Under the pieces are notes generated by a model, which had not been told where the DNA came from, did not search any database, and worked only from the letters and a program-made list of their open reading frames with translations. Source: Ulvibacterium sp965228935 (lineage in GTDB: Bacteria > Bacteroidota > Bacteroidia > Flavobacteriales > Flavobacteriaceae). From it: DNA of 64,000 nucleotides. Positions 52,447-60,645 of the stretch are shown in pieces (within the stretch, counting starts at the first letter, position 1; each line of letters starts with the position of its first letter). A program made the position numbers and the translations under genes. The stretch spans positions 372,001-436,000 of the forward strand of contig NZ_OZ245846.1 of NCBI RefSeq assembly GCF_965228935.1, written 5' to 3'.

Positions 52447-52947
52447 ATGAAACATTTAGTAGCACCCGCTTTGACCTTACTTATAATAATGTCATGTGGG
52501 CAAAAACGAAATCAAAAATCAAATCAATTGTCCAGACAAAAAACTGAAATCATGCAAAAAGAGGAAAAGCAAAAAATTGAAAATTTATTGAGCGAATATA
52601 CGAAATGTTTGAATTCCTCAGATGCCAAACTGGCCCGGTCGTTCTACACAAAGGATGGTATTTTTATGCCCTCAGAAGCCCCTTCCGGAATAGGTTCGGA
52701 AAGTATATTGAAATCTTATGAATTCGTCTTCTCGCAAATTCAACTAAATATTGAATTCTTCATTGAAGAAATCCAAGTGGAGGGAAACATGGCTTTTGCT
52801 GTTACCAGTTCAAAGGGAACCGTGAAAATCCACGAAAGCGGGGTTGAGATACCTGAAGCTAACAGAGAGCTTTTTGTGTTTGAAAAAGTTGATGGAGAAT
52901 GGAAGATTGCCCGATATATGTTCAATAAAACTGAGCCAAAAGGATAG
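52447..52947 (+). CDS. Lipoprotein with SnoaL/NTF2-like fold
   Basis: I start at ATG 52447 (MKHLVAPALTLLIIMSC); the lipobox is IMSC. After a charged linker the domain KIENLLSEYTKCLNSSDAKL, FYTKDGIFMPSEAPSG and REFVFEKVDGEWKIARYMF-like sequence (LFVFEKVDGEWKIARYMFNK) fit the SgcJ/EcaC or SnoaL-like NTF2 group, which often has no known reaction. About 166 residues in all. It probably sits in the periplasm, anchored to a membrane. Downstream of the Crp-type regulator, 85 bp away. Confidence 0.78.
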   Translation: MKHLVAPALTLLIIMSCGQKRNQKSNQLSRQKTEIMQKEEKQKIENLLSEYTKCLNSSDAKLARSFYTKDGIFMPSEAPSGIGSESILKSYEFVFSQIQLNIEFFIEEIQVEGNMAFAVTSSKGTVKIHESGVEIPEANRELFVFEKVDGEWKIARYMFNKTEPKG

Positions 52948-53190
52948 CAAGACTTGAAGGAACACCATCTGAAAGTAATAAAGAATACTATCTGGTTGAA
53001 AATTTCAAGAAATTATTAACTGTGGTTTGAAAGTTATGTGTTTTGAAACCGCAGCTACTTTATGTAATCTACAAAATTTGCGTTGTCTCATGAAACCAGC
53101 GTATCGCTGAACTTTTCAAAACACTGGGTTGGAAGGTATGGGTCTGACCGGTATATGTTGTCTAAGTAGTTTACTTGTTTTTGAAACTCC

Positions 53191-53242
53191 ACTTATACGG
53201 ATATAAGTTGAGCAATCGAATTAATTGTTGTATGTTTACAAC
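53191..53242 (+). promoter_or_regulatory. Operators upstream of the MarR gene
   Basis: GTTGTA-TGTT-TACAAC (53227-53242) is a perfect inverted repeat ending 4 bp before the MarR ATG at 53247; TATGTTTA inside it resembles a -7 element. A second perfect one, ACTTATA-CGGA-TATAAGT (53191-53208), lies 18 bp upstream. A close match of the first is found before the next gene (53716-53730), so it is very likely the MarR operator. Confidence 0.7.
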
Positions 53243-53246
53243 AGTT

Positions 53247-53699
53247 ATGAGCAACAACAATGGAATTCGCTATGACAAAAGTACCTCAATAGGAATGTTG
53301 ACAGGTTCCATCTTTGGTTTGTTGAAAAGGGAACTGCAACATCAGTTTGATGCAAGAGAGGTTCCGATAAGGGTTGAGTTGTTTCCAATAATCAATAGAC
53401 TTTTTATACAGGATGCGGTACCACAGCAGACCATAGCGGAATGGTTTGGTTACGATAGACCCAAAACCTCTCGCGTACTGGATGAACTGGAGAATGCCGG
53501 TCTTGTCCAACGTACGGACGATCCTGAAAGTAGACGAACAAAACTCATCTGTCTTTCCAGTTTTTCCAAGGAAATCAGACCCATTATTATCGATGCACTT
53601 GAAGAGACGTTTGAGATTGCTTACAAAGGTTTTACAAAGAAAGACATAGATGACCTTATCAAAAAACTACAAACAGTCAAGCTGAACTTGGAACCATAA
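53247..53699 (+). CDS. MarR-family transcriptional regulator
   Basis: From ATG 53247 (MSNNNGIRYDKSTSIGMLTG) the 150-residue protein has a helical dimerisation segment, then the winged helix PQQTIAEWFGYDRPKTSRVL (about 63-82) with wing RTDDPESRRTKLICL. The Asp-x-Arg pattern of the wing is typical of MarR. Such repressors let go of DNA when small phenols or oxidants bind. The upstream palindrome overlaps its promoter and a near copy precedes the SnoaL-like gene at 53786, so both genes are probable targets. The ligand is unknown. Confidence 0.88.
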   Translation: MSNNNGIRYDKSTSIGMLTGSIFGLLKRELQHQFDAREVPIRVELFPIINRLFIQDAVPQQTIAEWFGYDRPKTSRVLDELENAGLVQRTDDPESRRTKLICLSSFSKEIRPIIIDALEETFEIAYKGFTKKDIDDLIKKLQTVKLNLEP

Positions 53700-53715
53700 A
53701 AAATTTTATCTAATT

Positions 53716-53730
53716 GTTGTGTTTTACAAC
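53716..53730 (+). promoter_or_regulatory. MarR-type operator before the SnoaL-like gene
   Basis: GTTGT-GTTTT-ACAAC matches the palindrome before the MarR gene (GTTGTATGTTTACAAC), and both are preceded by taatt or aatt. It lies 55 bp before the SnoaL-like ATG (53786). Confidence 0.65.
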
Positions 53731-53785
53731 TGTTTCAAATTATAACATTTAAAGAACCGTAACGTAAATCTAAAATCAATGCAAT

Positions 53786-54268
53786 ATGGAAACACAAATG
53801 AACTTTGAGAATCTAAGGCCAAAAGCGGTAAATGAAGAGGCACTGTCAACGGGTATTGAGTTGTACAATCGGCTCAACCAAGGTGCCCAGACCGGTGAAT
53901 GGGACCCTTTCTTGGAACTCTTGCATGAAGATCTGACTTGGTTCGCGCCTGTGGACGGGTTCCAGGGGCTTCATAAGGACAAGGCCTCCATGGAAAAATT
54001 GTTCAAGCACCACGCCGGAGTGACTAGAACCACTTGGGAATTGAAGAATATCATTGCCAATGGAAACGAGGTGGGCTTTGAATGCTGGACCTACGGTACC
54101 ATTGAGGGAAAATCTTACGGTAACCAGTTGATGATGCTCTTTGTTATTGAAAATGGAAAGGCACGGCACATAAGGGAATATGCGGGATACATCAACGGTG
54201 TCGGGGATTTCGTGGGCATAGGAAAGGCCAGCGATGGCGAAGATGCACATGACTATAAAAAAGAATAG
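53786..54268 (+). CDS. SnoaL-like / NTF2-fold protein
   Basis: The 160-residue protein has the NTF2 fold: YNRLNQGAQTGEWDPFLELL, HEDLTWFAPVDGFQGLHKDK (about 47-66), and GNQLMMLFVIENGKARHIRE ending in YAGYINGVGDF. Members act as small-molecule isomerases, hydratases or binding proteins; the His-Asp pair near DLTWFAPVDG could be active-site residues, but this is not certain. It is adjacent to the MarR gene and has its own copy of the MarR palindrome. A hairpin follows 30 bp after the stop. Confidence 0.8.
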   Translation: METQMNFENLRPKAVNEEALSTGIELYNRLNQGAQTGEWDPFLELLHEDLTWFAPVDGFQGLHKDKASMEKLFKHHAGVTRTTWELKNIIANGNEVGFECWTYGTIEGKSYGNQLMMLFVIENGKARHIREYAGYINGVGDFVGIGKASDGEDAHDYKKE

Positions 54269-54297
54269 AGACTCCATTCATAAATACACACTTCAAG

Positions 54298-54329
54298 ACA
54301 ACGGTTTGGACATTGCTCTGAACCGTTGT
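54298..54329 (+). terminator. Stem-loop after the SnoaL-like gene
   Basis: ACAACGGTT, 14-nt loop, AACCGTTGT is a perfect 9-bp stem starting 30 bp after the stop at 54268. There is no T run, so it may be a factor-dependent terminator or the left part of the repeat that follows. Confidence 0.4.
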
Positions 54330-54347
54330 TCCAATATCGGGTTGTTC

Positions 54348-54415
54348 CATAAAACCAACCATTTTAGGGAATTTCATTATTTCTTAGTTAGTTTCATTAA
54401 CTCGCCGATTCATGA
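54348..54415 (+). repeat. Dispersed intergenic repeat, copy 7
   Basis: Reads cataaaaccaaccattttag, then ggaatttcattatttcttag and tttcattaactcgccg. End blocks agree with copies 1, 4 and 5. Confidence 0.7.
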
Positions 54416-54475
54416 GACTCTTTATCTCTGTTTCAGTTCTAAAGCAATATTAATTGACTGTTGACCACGATTCTC

Positions 54476-54523
54476 TAAATTTGCAAGTAACAGCCATACC
54501 TATCAAGTAACAGCCATACCTAT
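54476..54523 (+). promoter_or_regulatory. -7 element and tandem 20-bp repeat before AraC gene
   Basis: TAAATTTG (54476-54483) fits the -7 consensus. It is followed at once by caagtaacagccatacctat twice in tandem (54484-54503 and 54504-54523), placing the transcription start in the repeat and ending 31 bp before the AraC ATG. A 20-bp period suits two protein copies on one DNA face, so autoregulation is possible. Confidence 0.5.
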
Positions 54524-54554
54524 GTAGTATAACATCCAAGGTAAAATCTGGGAA

Positions 54555-55478
54555 ATGGAAAATGAAAGTCCCGAAGCAAAGTCGCTCTATGAATTATATC
54601 TTCATCTAGGACTGCCTGTGGATTTAATTCAACCTTCTGAAGGCTTTGCCATTCTTGATTTGAAGGATATTAATTTTACGCTTCCTTACCAATCACCATC
54701 ATTCCGTCCGGATTATTTTTCGTTTCTTTTTGTAAAAAATGGCAAAGGAAAGTATGTTATAGATGAACACTCTTTTCTGGTAGAACCACATTCCATCTAT
54801 TTCACCAATCCGAGCAATTACCGAACTTTCAGTTGGGAAAAAATCTACGAAATTTATCTGATTACTTTTGATGAAACCTTTCTAAAGCAATATGTCAATA
54901 AGGACATCTTCTCTGAATTTCCATTTCTCTTGACGGAAACAATCAGCCCAAAAATTGTAAATGACGGATTTTACAGCGAAGTGGAGCCGGTTTATCTAAA
55001 TATTCATAACGAGTACATCAATCACTCCGCCGATAAATATAGAATTATTGGCCATTTGTTGGCAGTGATGCTCTATAAGATCAAAGCTTATTTTTGGCAG
55101 GACTACAACCCGATTTATGAAGGAAACAGAAGTTCACAAATCGTCAAATCGTTCAAGCGATTGCTTGAAAAACACTATCGTGATTTAGTTACGGGAAAAA
55201 CGGAAACCCTTTTTAAGGTTCAGGATTATGCCGAAGCACAAAACCTACACCCCAATTACTTGAGTAATATTATCAAAACCAAAACGGGAAAAACGGTTAC
55301 TACCTGGATTGCCGATAAGACGATTTCAGAAGCAAAATCGCTCTTGCGGAATTCATCCATGCCCATCAAGGAAATAACCTATCGATTGGGATTCTCTGAA
55401 ACCGCTCATTTTAGCAACTTTTTTAAAAAACACACGAAAACATCTCCTGTCCAGTACCGAAAAGAGCATACAGATTAA
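54555..55478 (+). CDS. AraC-family transcriptional regulator
   Basis: The 307-residue protein has an N-terminal cupin-like part (FSFLFVKNGKGKYVIDEHSF; VEPHSIYFTNPSNYRTFSWE) and a C-terminal AraC domain (FKVQDYAEAQNLHPNYLSNI; MPIKEITYRLGFSETAHFSN, ending TSPVQYRKEH). It precedes the SDR gene at 55597 with 118 bp between, in which a TTACAA/TTGCAA pair spaced 21 bp and a TACCTTTG -7 element occur, so it probably activates that gene and the two downstream. It is one of four AraC genes in the array at 54-63 kb. Confidence 0.88.
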   Translation: MENESPEAKSLYELYLHLGLPVDLIQPSEGFAILDLKDINFTLPYQSPSFRPDYFSFLFVKNGKGKYVIDEHSFLVEPHSIYFTNPSNYRTFSWEKIYEIYLITFDETFLKQYVNKDIFSEFPFLLTETISPKIVNDGFYSEVEPVYLNIHNEYINHSADKYRIIGHLLAVMLYKIKAYFWQDYNPIYEGNRSSQIVKSFKRLLEKHYRDLVTGKTETLFKVQDYAEAQNLHPNYLSNIIKTKTGKTVTTWIADKTISEAKSLLRNSSMPIKEITYRLGFSETAHFSNFFKKHTKTSPVQYRKEHTD

Positions 55479-55512
55479 AGGGTTGGCGCTCAATTTCCAT
55501 GCTATTTAATTT

Positions 55513-55569
55513 TTACAATAAATGCTGTATTCCTTGCAACAGACAAGGGATGGTACCTAAATACCTTTG
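55513..55569 (+). promoter_or_regulatory. AraC-type promoter of the first SDR gene
   Basis: Half-sites TTACAA (55513-55518) and TTGCAA (55534-55539) are 21 bp apart. The second starts 28 bp before TACCTTTG (55562-55569), a consensus -7 element; the SDR ATG follows at 55597. The same 21/28 spacing is found at 61693, 57660 and 59657. Confidence 0.55.
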
Positions 55570-55596
55570 TTCTATTAATTTTTAAAAAATAGACAA

Positions 55597-56337
55597 ATGA
55601 AAAATTTAAGCAACAAGGTTGCACTTATAACAGGTGCATCAAGAGGAATTGGTGCCAAGATAGCGAGTCAAATGGCAGCAGCGGGCGCCAAAGTTATAGT
55701 TAATTATTCCGGAAGTAAATCTGATGCGGAGAAGGTTGCCAAAAAAATCAAAACAAATGGTGGGGATGCCATCGCCATACAAGCCGATGTAAGTAATGCA
55801 CAAGATGTAAAAAATCTTTTCGATACTGCCATGGCCCACTACGGAAAAGTTGATGTGTTGGTCAACAACGCAGGTATCATGATCAATACACTGATTAAAG
55901 ATACCACCGACGAGGATTTTGCAAAACAAATGGATGTAAATGTAAAAGGAGTATTTAATACGCTTCGTGAAGCTGCCATAAAATTAGCAGAAAATGGAAG
56001 TGTCATCAACTTTTCAACTTCGGTCAATAGAATCATGTTGCCCACCTATGGGCCTTATGTAGCCACCAAAGCAGCCGTTGAACAATTGACCCGTGTATTT
56101 GCAAAAGAAGTGGGAAGCAGGGGTATCAATGTAAATTCAATCTCCCCCGGACCTACAAATACCGCACTTTTCACAAAGGGAAAACCAGAAGCGGTCATCA
56201 ATAGATTGGCCTCTTTATCAGCTTTCAATCGTATTGGTGAGCCAGAGGACATTGCAAAAATTGTAACCTTTTTGGCAAGCGATGAAGCCAAGTGGATTTC
56301 CGCTCAGAACTTAGGTGCCAACGGAGCAATGGCTTAA
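55597..56337 (+). CDS. SDR-family oxidoreductase
   Basis: The 246-residue protein is a classical short-chain dehydrogenase: TGASRGIGAKIA cofactor loop (14-25), DVLVNNAGIM, Ser in VINFSTSVNR and YVATKAAVEQL with the Tyr-x-x-x-Lys pair, then NSISPGPTNT and a C-terminal SAQNLGANGAMA tail, shifted relative to the usual G-G-x. It oxidises or reduces a carbonyl of unknown kind with NADP(H) preferred (Arg after the Gly-rich loop). Next are a DUF1097 membrane protein (29 bp) and a second SDR (10 bp after that), likely one operon. Confidence 0.87.
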   Translation: MKNLSNKVALITGASRGIGAKIASQMAAAGAKVIVNYSGSKSDAEKVAKKIKTNGGDAIAIQADVSNAQDVKNLFDTAMAHYGKVDVLVNNAGIMINTLIKDTTDEDFAKQMDVNVKGVFNTLREAAIKLAENGSVINFSTSVNRIMLPTYGPYVATKAAVEQLTRVFAKEVGSRGINVNSISPGPTNTALFTKGKPEAVINRLASLSAFNRIGEPEDIAKIVTFLASDEAKWISAQNLGANGAMA

Positions 56338-56366
56338 CAGCTCTAATCATTTAAATAGCACATATT

Positions 56367-56831
56367 ATGAAAACATTTTTAACAGCCCTCGTTATGGGGC
56401 TATGCGGAGCATTGGCAGTATTCATCTCATTTTCGATGGGATGGGCTACCTGGGTCATGTTCCTTGCCTGGGTAAGTTATTATCTGTTCGGAAAATCGAT
56501 CAAAGTATATACTCCCAGTTTCTTACAGATCATATTGGGAATACTACTCGGAGTACTAATACAATCCATGGCAAGTCTTCTTGTGCCCATAATAGGAGCA
56601 ATGGGATTTCCATTGACCGTTTTTGTCCTTATCGGTTCGCTGGCATATGTATCAAAAATCAATGGGCTGAATAACATCCCTGCTTGGTTTCTAGGATTGA
56701 TCATCTTTTTTGGGGTACACCCGGAGCTACAGGTAATTCCAGTATTGGGTCTACTTGTCCCAATAGTTACAGGGGTCATTTTCGCATTGATCAATGATAC
56801 AGGATTGAAATACATAAACACAAAATTTTAA
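56367..56831 (+). CDS. DUF1097-type membrane protein
   Basis: The 154-residue protein has about five hydrophobic helices (TFLTALVMGLCGALAVFISF; WATWVMFLAWVSYYLFGK; FLQIILGILLGVLIQSM; FPLTVFVLIGSLAYVSK; PAWFLGLIIFFGV). The layout and GxxWxTWVxFxxW pattern match the DUF1097 group of small inner-membrane proteins with no known function. It lies between two SDR genes and is probably cotranscribed with both (29 bp before, 10 bp after). A transport or anchoring role is only a guess. Confidence 0.75.
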   Translation: MKTFLTALVMGLCGALAVFISFSMGWATWVMFLAWVSYYLFGKSIKVYTPSFLQIILGILLGVLIQSMASLLVPIIGAMGFPLTVFVLIGSLAYVSKINGLNNIPAWFLGLIIFFGVHPELQVIPVLGLLVPIVTGVIFALINDTGLKYINTKF

Positions 56832-56841
56832 AACATAAACA

Positions 56842-57594
56842 ATGAATACACTACAAAATAAAACAGCTTTGATTACCGGTTCTGCAAGAGGTTTGGGAAA
56901 AGCCATAGCGGAAAGATATGCAGCACTTGGAGCTAATATCGTCGTCAATTATTCTAGAGACAAGGTATCAGCAGAAGAGACACTATCAACTGTTGAAGCC
57001 ATGGGGGTCAAAGCCATAGCTATACAAGCCGATGTCAGTAAAGTAACCGACATTGAAAGACTATTTGATGAAACAAAAAAAGCCTTTGGAAAGATAGATA
57101 TCGTCGTTGCCAATGCCGGTATAGAAATGGTAGAAACACCGGTAACGCAATTCACTGAAGAACAGTTTGACCGTTTGTTCAGCATCAATACCAAAGGGGC
57201 TTATTTTACCATGCAGCAAGCGGCCAAAAACATCGAAGATAACGGACGTATCATTTACATCGCCTCAAGCACTACGGCTTTTCCTGTTAAGGGAATGGCG
57301 GTGTATGGAGGAAGCAAAACCACACCACGTTATCTGGTGGATGTTCTTTCAAAAGAAATAGGACACCGGGGTGTCACGGTAAACTCCATTATTCCCTTTG
57401 CAGTAGACCATTCCGGAATATTCGTCGACCCAAGTGCATATCCCGAATTAAGAAAATCGCTGATCGAAAGCTGTCCCATGGGTAGGTTGGCAGAAGTAGA
57501 AGATGTAGCAAACCTTGCAGAATTTTTTGCCAGTGATCTATCATCCTTCGTAAATGGACAACACCTATTGGTAAATGGTGGTGCTACTCAGTAA
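56842..57594 (+). CDS. SDR-family oxidoreductase
   Basis: The 250-residue protein is a classical short-chain dehydrogenase: TGSARGLGKAIA (13-24), DIVVANAGIEM, IIYIASSTTAF and YGGSKTTPRYL with the Tyr-x-x-x-Lys pair, then NSIIPFAVDHSG and LVNGGATQ. It is related to the SDR at 55597 along its length, with differences that suggest another substrate. Third gene of the likely operon SDR, DUF1097, SDR. The reaction cannot be predicted. Confidence 0.87.
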   Translation: MNTLQNKTALITGSARGLGKAIAERYAALGANIVVNYSRDKVSAEETLSTVEAMGVKAIAIQADVSKVTDIERLFDETKKAFGKIDIVVANAGIEMVETPVTQFTEEQFDRLFSINTKGAYFTMQQAAKNIEDNGRIIYIASSTTAFPVKGMAVYGGSKTTPRYLVDVLSKEIGHRGVTVNSIIPFAVDHSGIFVDPSAYPELRKSLIESCPMGRLAEVEDVANLAEFFASDLSSFVNGQHLLVNGGATQ

Positions 57595-57657
57595 AAGCAT
57601 ACCGATAGTTGAAATGAATCACTGATACAATTTATTCGATAAACCCAACTTCCTCAC

Positions 57658-57716
57658 TTTGGCTACATCCTTCCCCAATTCGGCTACAAGAAGGAAAAAG
57701 TGATGATTGACCTTTG
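57658..57716 (+). promoter_or_regulatory. AraC-type promoter of the SDR gene at 57745
   Basis: TTTGGCTACA (57658-57667) and TTCGGCTACA (57679-57688) are direct repeats 21 bp apart. GACCTTTG at 57709-57716, a -7-like element, starts 28 bp after the core CGGCTA. The ATG is at 57745. The NmrA-like promoter (59655-59713) has the same repeats with the same distances. Confidence 0.7.
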
Positions 57717-57744
57717 TAGTGTTCTAATATTAAAATTTAAGATC

Positions 57745-58578
57745 ATGGAATATCAAAGAGAAAACAAAGTTTGGTTCATCACGGGCTCTTCCCGTGGATT
57801 TGGACGTATTTGGACGGAAGCCGCACTTGAGCGCGGAGATAAAGTTGTGGCAACAGCCCGCAGATTGGAGAGCATATCCGATTTACAGGAAAAGTACGGA
57901 GAAAAGGTGCTCACCTTAGCACTCGATGTGACTAAGACGGATCAGGTAAAGGCTGTACTCGAGCAAGGGTATAATCATTTTGGCAGATTGGACGTCATTC
58001 TGAACAATGCCGGTTATTCACTTATTGGTACGATCGAGGAATCAGGTTTGGACGATGTCCGGGCACTCTATGAGACCAACATTTTTGGAGCGCTCTCCGT
58101 CATTCAGGCGGCGCTACCATTATTGCGCAAGCAAGGTGGCGGTCACATATTGGGTGTATCAAGTAGTTTGGGCCTTGAGTCGATGCCTGTAATCGGGTAC
58201 TATTGTTCAACAAAATGGGCATTTGAAGCCATTCATGAAAGCTTGGCTGCAGAGGTAGAGGCCTTTGGTATCAAAGTAACCCTTATTGAACCTGGTTCCT
58301 ATGCGACCGAATTCGGCACTCCCGAATCATTGAAGATGGCCAATGGACTTGACATCTATTCCGACTTTAAAGGGCAATTTGTACAAGGTCTGCGAAACTT
58401 GGAAAGAGGAAACCCGAACGCTACCCCTGAGGCTATTTTCAAAGTGGTAGATGCGAAACAGCCACCTCTGCGACTTTTCCTGGGCAACCAAACATTGCCT
58501 TCAGTACGTAAGGCTTACAATGAGCGATTGGCAACATGGGAAGCTTGGAAAGAGGTATCCAATGCCGCCCAGGGTTAA
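57745..58578 (+). CDS. SDR-family oxidoreductase
   Basis: I start at ATG 57745 (MEYQRENKVWFITGSSRGFG); an upstream GTG would add 15 residues overlapping the promoter. The 277-residue protein has TGSSRGFGRIW, DVILNNAGYS, GVSSSLGLESM and YCSTKWAFEAI (Tyr-x-x-x-Lys), and resembles the extended-substrate classical SDRs annotated as retinol- or ketone-reductase-like. AraC follows at 58673. A palindromic terminator lies 42 bp after the stop. Confidence 0.87.
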   Translation: MEYQRENKVWFITGSSRGFGRIWTEAALERGDKVVATARRLESISDLQEKYGEKVLTLALDVTKTDQVKAVLEQGYNHFGRLDVILNNAGYSLIGTIEESGLDDVRALYETNIFGALSVIQAALPLLRKQGGGHILGVSSSLGLESMPVIGYYCSTKWAFEAIHESLAAEVEAFGIKVTLIEPGSYATEFGTPESLKMANGLDIYSDFKGQFVQGLRNLERGNPNATPEAIFKVVDAKQPPLRLFLGNQTLPSVRKAYNERLATWEAWKEVSNAAQG

Positions 58579-58620
58579 AAAATAGGTAACTAAACAAGAT
58601 TCAACAGCATTTAATTTTAG

Positions 58621-58658
58621 CGATGACCGATATTCACTATCTTATCGGTTGTCGTTTT
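58621..58658 (+). terminator. Probable terminator after the SDR gene
   Basis: CGATGACCGATA, 10-nt loop, TATCGGTTGTCG, then TTTT. The arms match at 10 of 12 positions. It sits between the SDR stop (58578) and the AraC start (58673). Confidence 0.5.
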
Positions 58659-58672
58659 CCAGCCAATAAATA

Positions 58673-59584
58673 ATGCGAAGAGAAGAAAACATACCTCGAA
58701 AATTTGATTCCTTATCGGACTTTCATCGTGCGTTTGGGCTTCCAAAGCCATCCCATCCATTGATAAGTTTTATAGAAATTGATGAAGTCTCAATCCCAAC
58801 TGAACAAACGTTTGATTTCTTTATGTTGGACTTTTATAAAATCGCCTATAAAACTACACTCTGTGGGCAGGCAAGGTATGGTCAAAATTATTATGATTTT
58901 GGTCAGGGTGGATTGGTGTTTACGGCGCCAAACCAGGTTTTCGAGAGTCCAAAAAGGTCAGCTTCAGGCTATATCTTTTTTATCCACCCCGATTTTTTGC
59001 TGACCTACCCCCTAGCAAAAAAGATAAAGCAGTTCGGTTTTTTTTCATATGCCACCAACGAGGCACTCCATCTTTCCGCAGAAGAAAAAACAACAATACT
59101 GGCTATTTTCAAAATCATTGATGAGGAGCTGGGAAGTAGAATTGATGACTTTAGCCACGATGTGGTCATTTCTCAAATAGAACTGTTGCTGAACTACAGC
59201 AATCGATTTTATAACAGACAATTCCTCACACACAAAGCTGTTTATAACACCCTATTATTACAAGTTGAGGATATTTTAGACACCCATTTCAATGGCCCAA
59301 AACCATTAAATGATGGTTTGCCCACTGTCCACTATTTGGCTGACCAGGTGAATGTGTCTCCCAGCTATTTAAGTGATATATTACGTTCATTGACCGGGCA
59401 AAATGCCCAACAGCATATTCATCATAAATTGATAGAAAAGGCTAAGCAAGAACTGTCCACGACCCGTCAATCCGTAAGCGAGATTGCTTTTGTTTTGGGT
59501 TTTGAACACCCACAATCGTTCAGCAAGTTCTTTAAAGCAAAAACCAAACGCACCCCATTGGAGTTTAGGCAATCGTTTAACTGA
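58673..59584 (+). CDS. AraC-family transcriptional regulator
   Basis: The 303-residue protein has an N-terminal sensor (FDFFMLDFYKIAYKTTLCGQ; GGLVFTAPNQVFESPKRS) and a C-terminal AraC domain (HYLADQVNVSPSYLSDILRS; SVSEIAFVLGFEHPQSFSKF). The last 55 or so residues are almost identical to those of the AraC at 60646, while the sensors differ clearly, so both should read the same DNA site. That site is probably the TNGGCTACA direct repeat found before the SDR at 57745 and the NmrA-like gene at 59736. Follows the SDR gene by 94 bp. Confidence 0.88.
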   Translation: MRREENIPRKFDSLSDFHRAFGLPKPSHPLISFIEIDEVSIPTEQTFDFFMLDFYKIAYKTTLCGQARYGQNYYDFGQGGLVFTAPNQVFESPKRSASGYIFFIHPDFLLTYPLAKKIKQFGFFSYATNEALHLSAEEKTTILAIFKIIDEELGSRIDDFSHDVVISQIELLLNYSNRFYNRQFLTHKAVYNTLLLQVEDILDTHFNGPKPLNDGLPTVHYLADQVNVSPSYLSDILRSLTGQNAQQHIHHKLIEKAKQELSTTRQSVSEIAFVLGFEHPQSFSKFFKAKTKRTPLEFRQSFN

Positions 59585-59654
59585 TCATAAATACGTACAG
59601 TAACTCGTTCACTGGAACACTACCCATAGAACAACGAATTGATAGACCATCCAT

Positions 59655-59713
59655 TCTGACTACAACAACAATCATTTTGGCTACATCTGTTGCTCAATGA
59701 AACAGGAACTTTG
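59655..59713 (+). promoter_or_regulatory. AraC-type promoter of the NmrA-like gene
   Basis: TCTGACTACA (59655-59664) and TTTGGCTACA (59676-59685) are direct repeats 21 bp apart. GAACTTTG (59706-59713) starts 28 bp after the core TGGCTA of the second repeat. The ATG is at 59736. Distances equal those of the promoter at 57658. Confidence 0.7.
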
Positions 59714-59735
59714 TACAAATAAAAAAATAGAAAAA

Positions 59736-60629
59736 ATGAAAATTGTAGTGACAGGCTCATTGGGCAACATCAGCAAACCTCTTGCGGAGGAGTTGATTGC
59801 AAATGGACATTCAGTAACGGTAGTAAGTAGCAATCCTGAAAAACAAGAGGGCATCGAAGCATTGGGAGCTAAAGCTGCCATAGGTTCAATGGAAGATGTT
59901 TTCTTTCTTTCGGAAGCTTTTAGTGGTGCGAACGCCGTCTATTGTATGGAAGCATTTGGCTTCTTTGATCCGGAGTTTGACTATTTAAAATACGTTGGCG
60001 AAATAGCCCATAATTACAAGCAGGCAATTGAACAATCTCGTATAAAAAAAGTAATCCATCTGAGTAGCATTGGCGCCCACGCTGCCGAGGGGGTTGGGAT
60101 TCTGAAGTTCCACAATATTGCGGAAGGAATAATGGGTCAACTTCCGGAAGATGTGGTCATTAAATTCATTCGGCCGGTCGGGTTTTATGTGAATTTGTTG
60201 GGCCAAATACCAACGATTAAATCTCAAGGCATTATCGTTTCCAATTTTGGAGGTCAAGTGAAAGAACCATGGGTTTCACCGTATGACATAGCCGATGTTA
60301 TTGCCCAAGAATTTGACCGTCCATTTGATCACAGAAAAATCCGCTATGTGGCCAGTGATGAAGTTTCTGCCAATGAAATCGCAGAAATATTGGGTAAGGC
60401 AATTGAAAAGCCTGATCTAAAATGGGTAACCGTAACAGATGAACAGTATTTGGATGGTTTGCTAAAATTTGGAATGAACAAACAGATCGCAGAGGATTAT
60501 GTGGCAATGCAGGCAGCCCAACGAAACGGAAGTCTCTACGAGGATTTCAACCAAAATAAACCCCTATTCGGAAAAGTGAAATTCCATGATTTTGCTAAGG
60601 AGTTTGCAGTCATATACAACCAACAATAA
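59736..60629 (+). CDS. NmrA-like NAD(P)-binding protein
   Basis: From ATG 59736 (MKIVVTGSLGNISKPLAEEL) the 297-residue protein has the Rossmann loop TGSLGNISKPLA and the extended NmrA/quinone-oxidoreductase-like SDR pattern: VIHLSSIGAHAAEGVG (active-site Ser), KFIRPVGFYVNLLGQI and SPYDIADVIAQEF. Members bind NAD(P) and either reduce a quinone or ketone or act as redox sensors. It lies between two AraC genes and has the paired-repeat promoter. It ends 16 bp before the AraC start, so the two may be cotranscribed. Confidence 0.85.
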   Translation: MKIVVTGSLGNISKPLAEELIANGHSVTVVSSNPEKQEGIEALGAKAAIGSMEDVFFLSEAFSGANAVYCMEAFGFFDPEFDYLKYVGEIAHNYKQAIEQSRIKKVIHLSSIGAHAAEGVGILKFHNIAEGIMGQLPEDVVIKFIRPVGFYVNLLGQIPTIKSQGIIVSNFGGQVKEPWVSPYDIADVIAQEFDRPFDHRKIRYVASDEVSANEIAEILGKAIEKPDLKWVTVTDEQYLDGLLKFGMNKQIAEDYVAMQAAQRNGSLYEDFNQNKPLFGKVKFHDFAKEFAVIYNQQ

Positions 60630-60645
60630 TTATATTCATCTCCAT

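Noticed and set aside
53083..53110. Possible further copy of the dispersed repeat (gttgtctcatgaaaccagcg)
   Set aside because: Only the gtctcat part agrees; the left block and the middle do not align.
54484..54523. CRISPR-like array
   Set aside because: Only two contiguous 20-bp units without spacers; no cas genes in the window.
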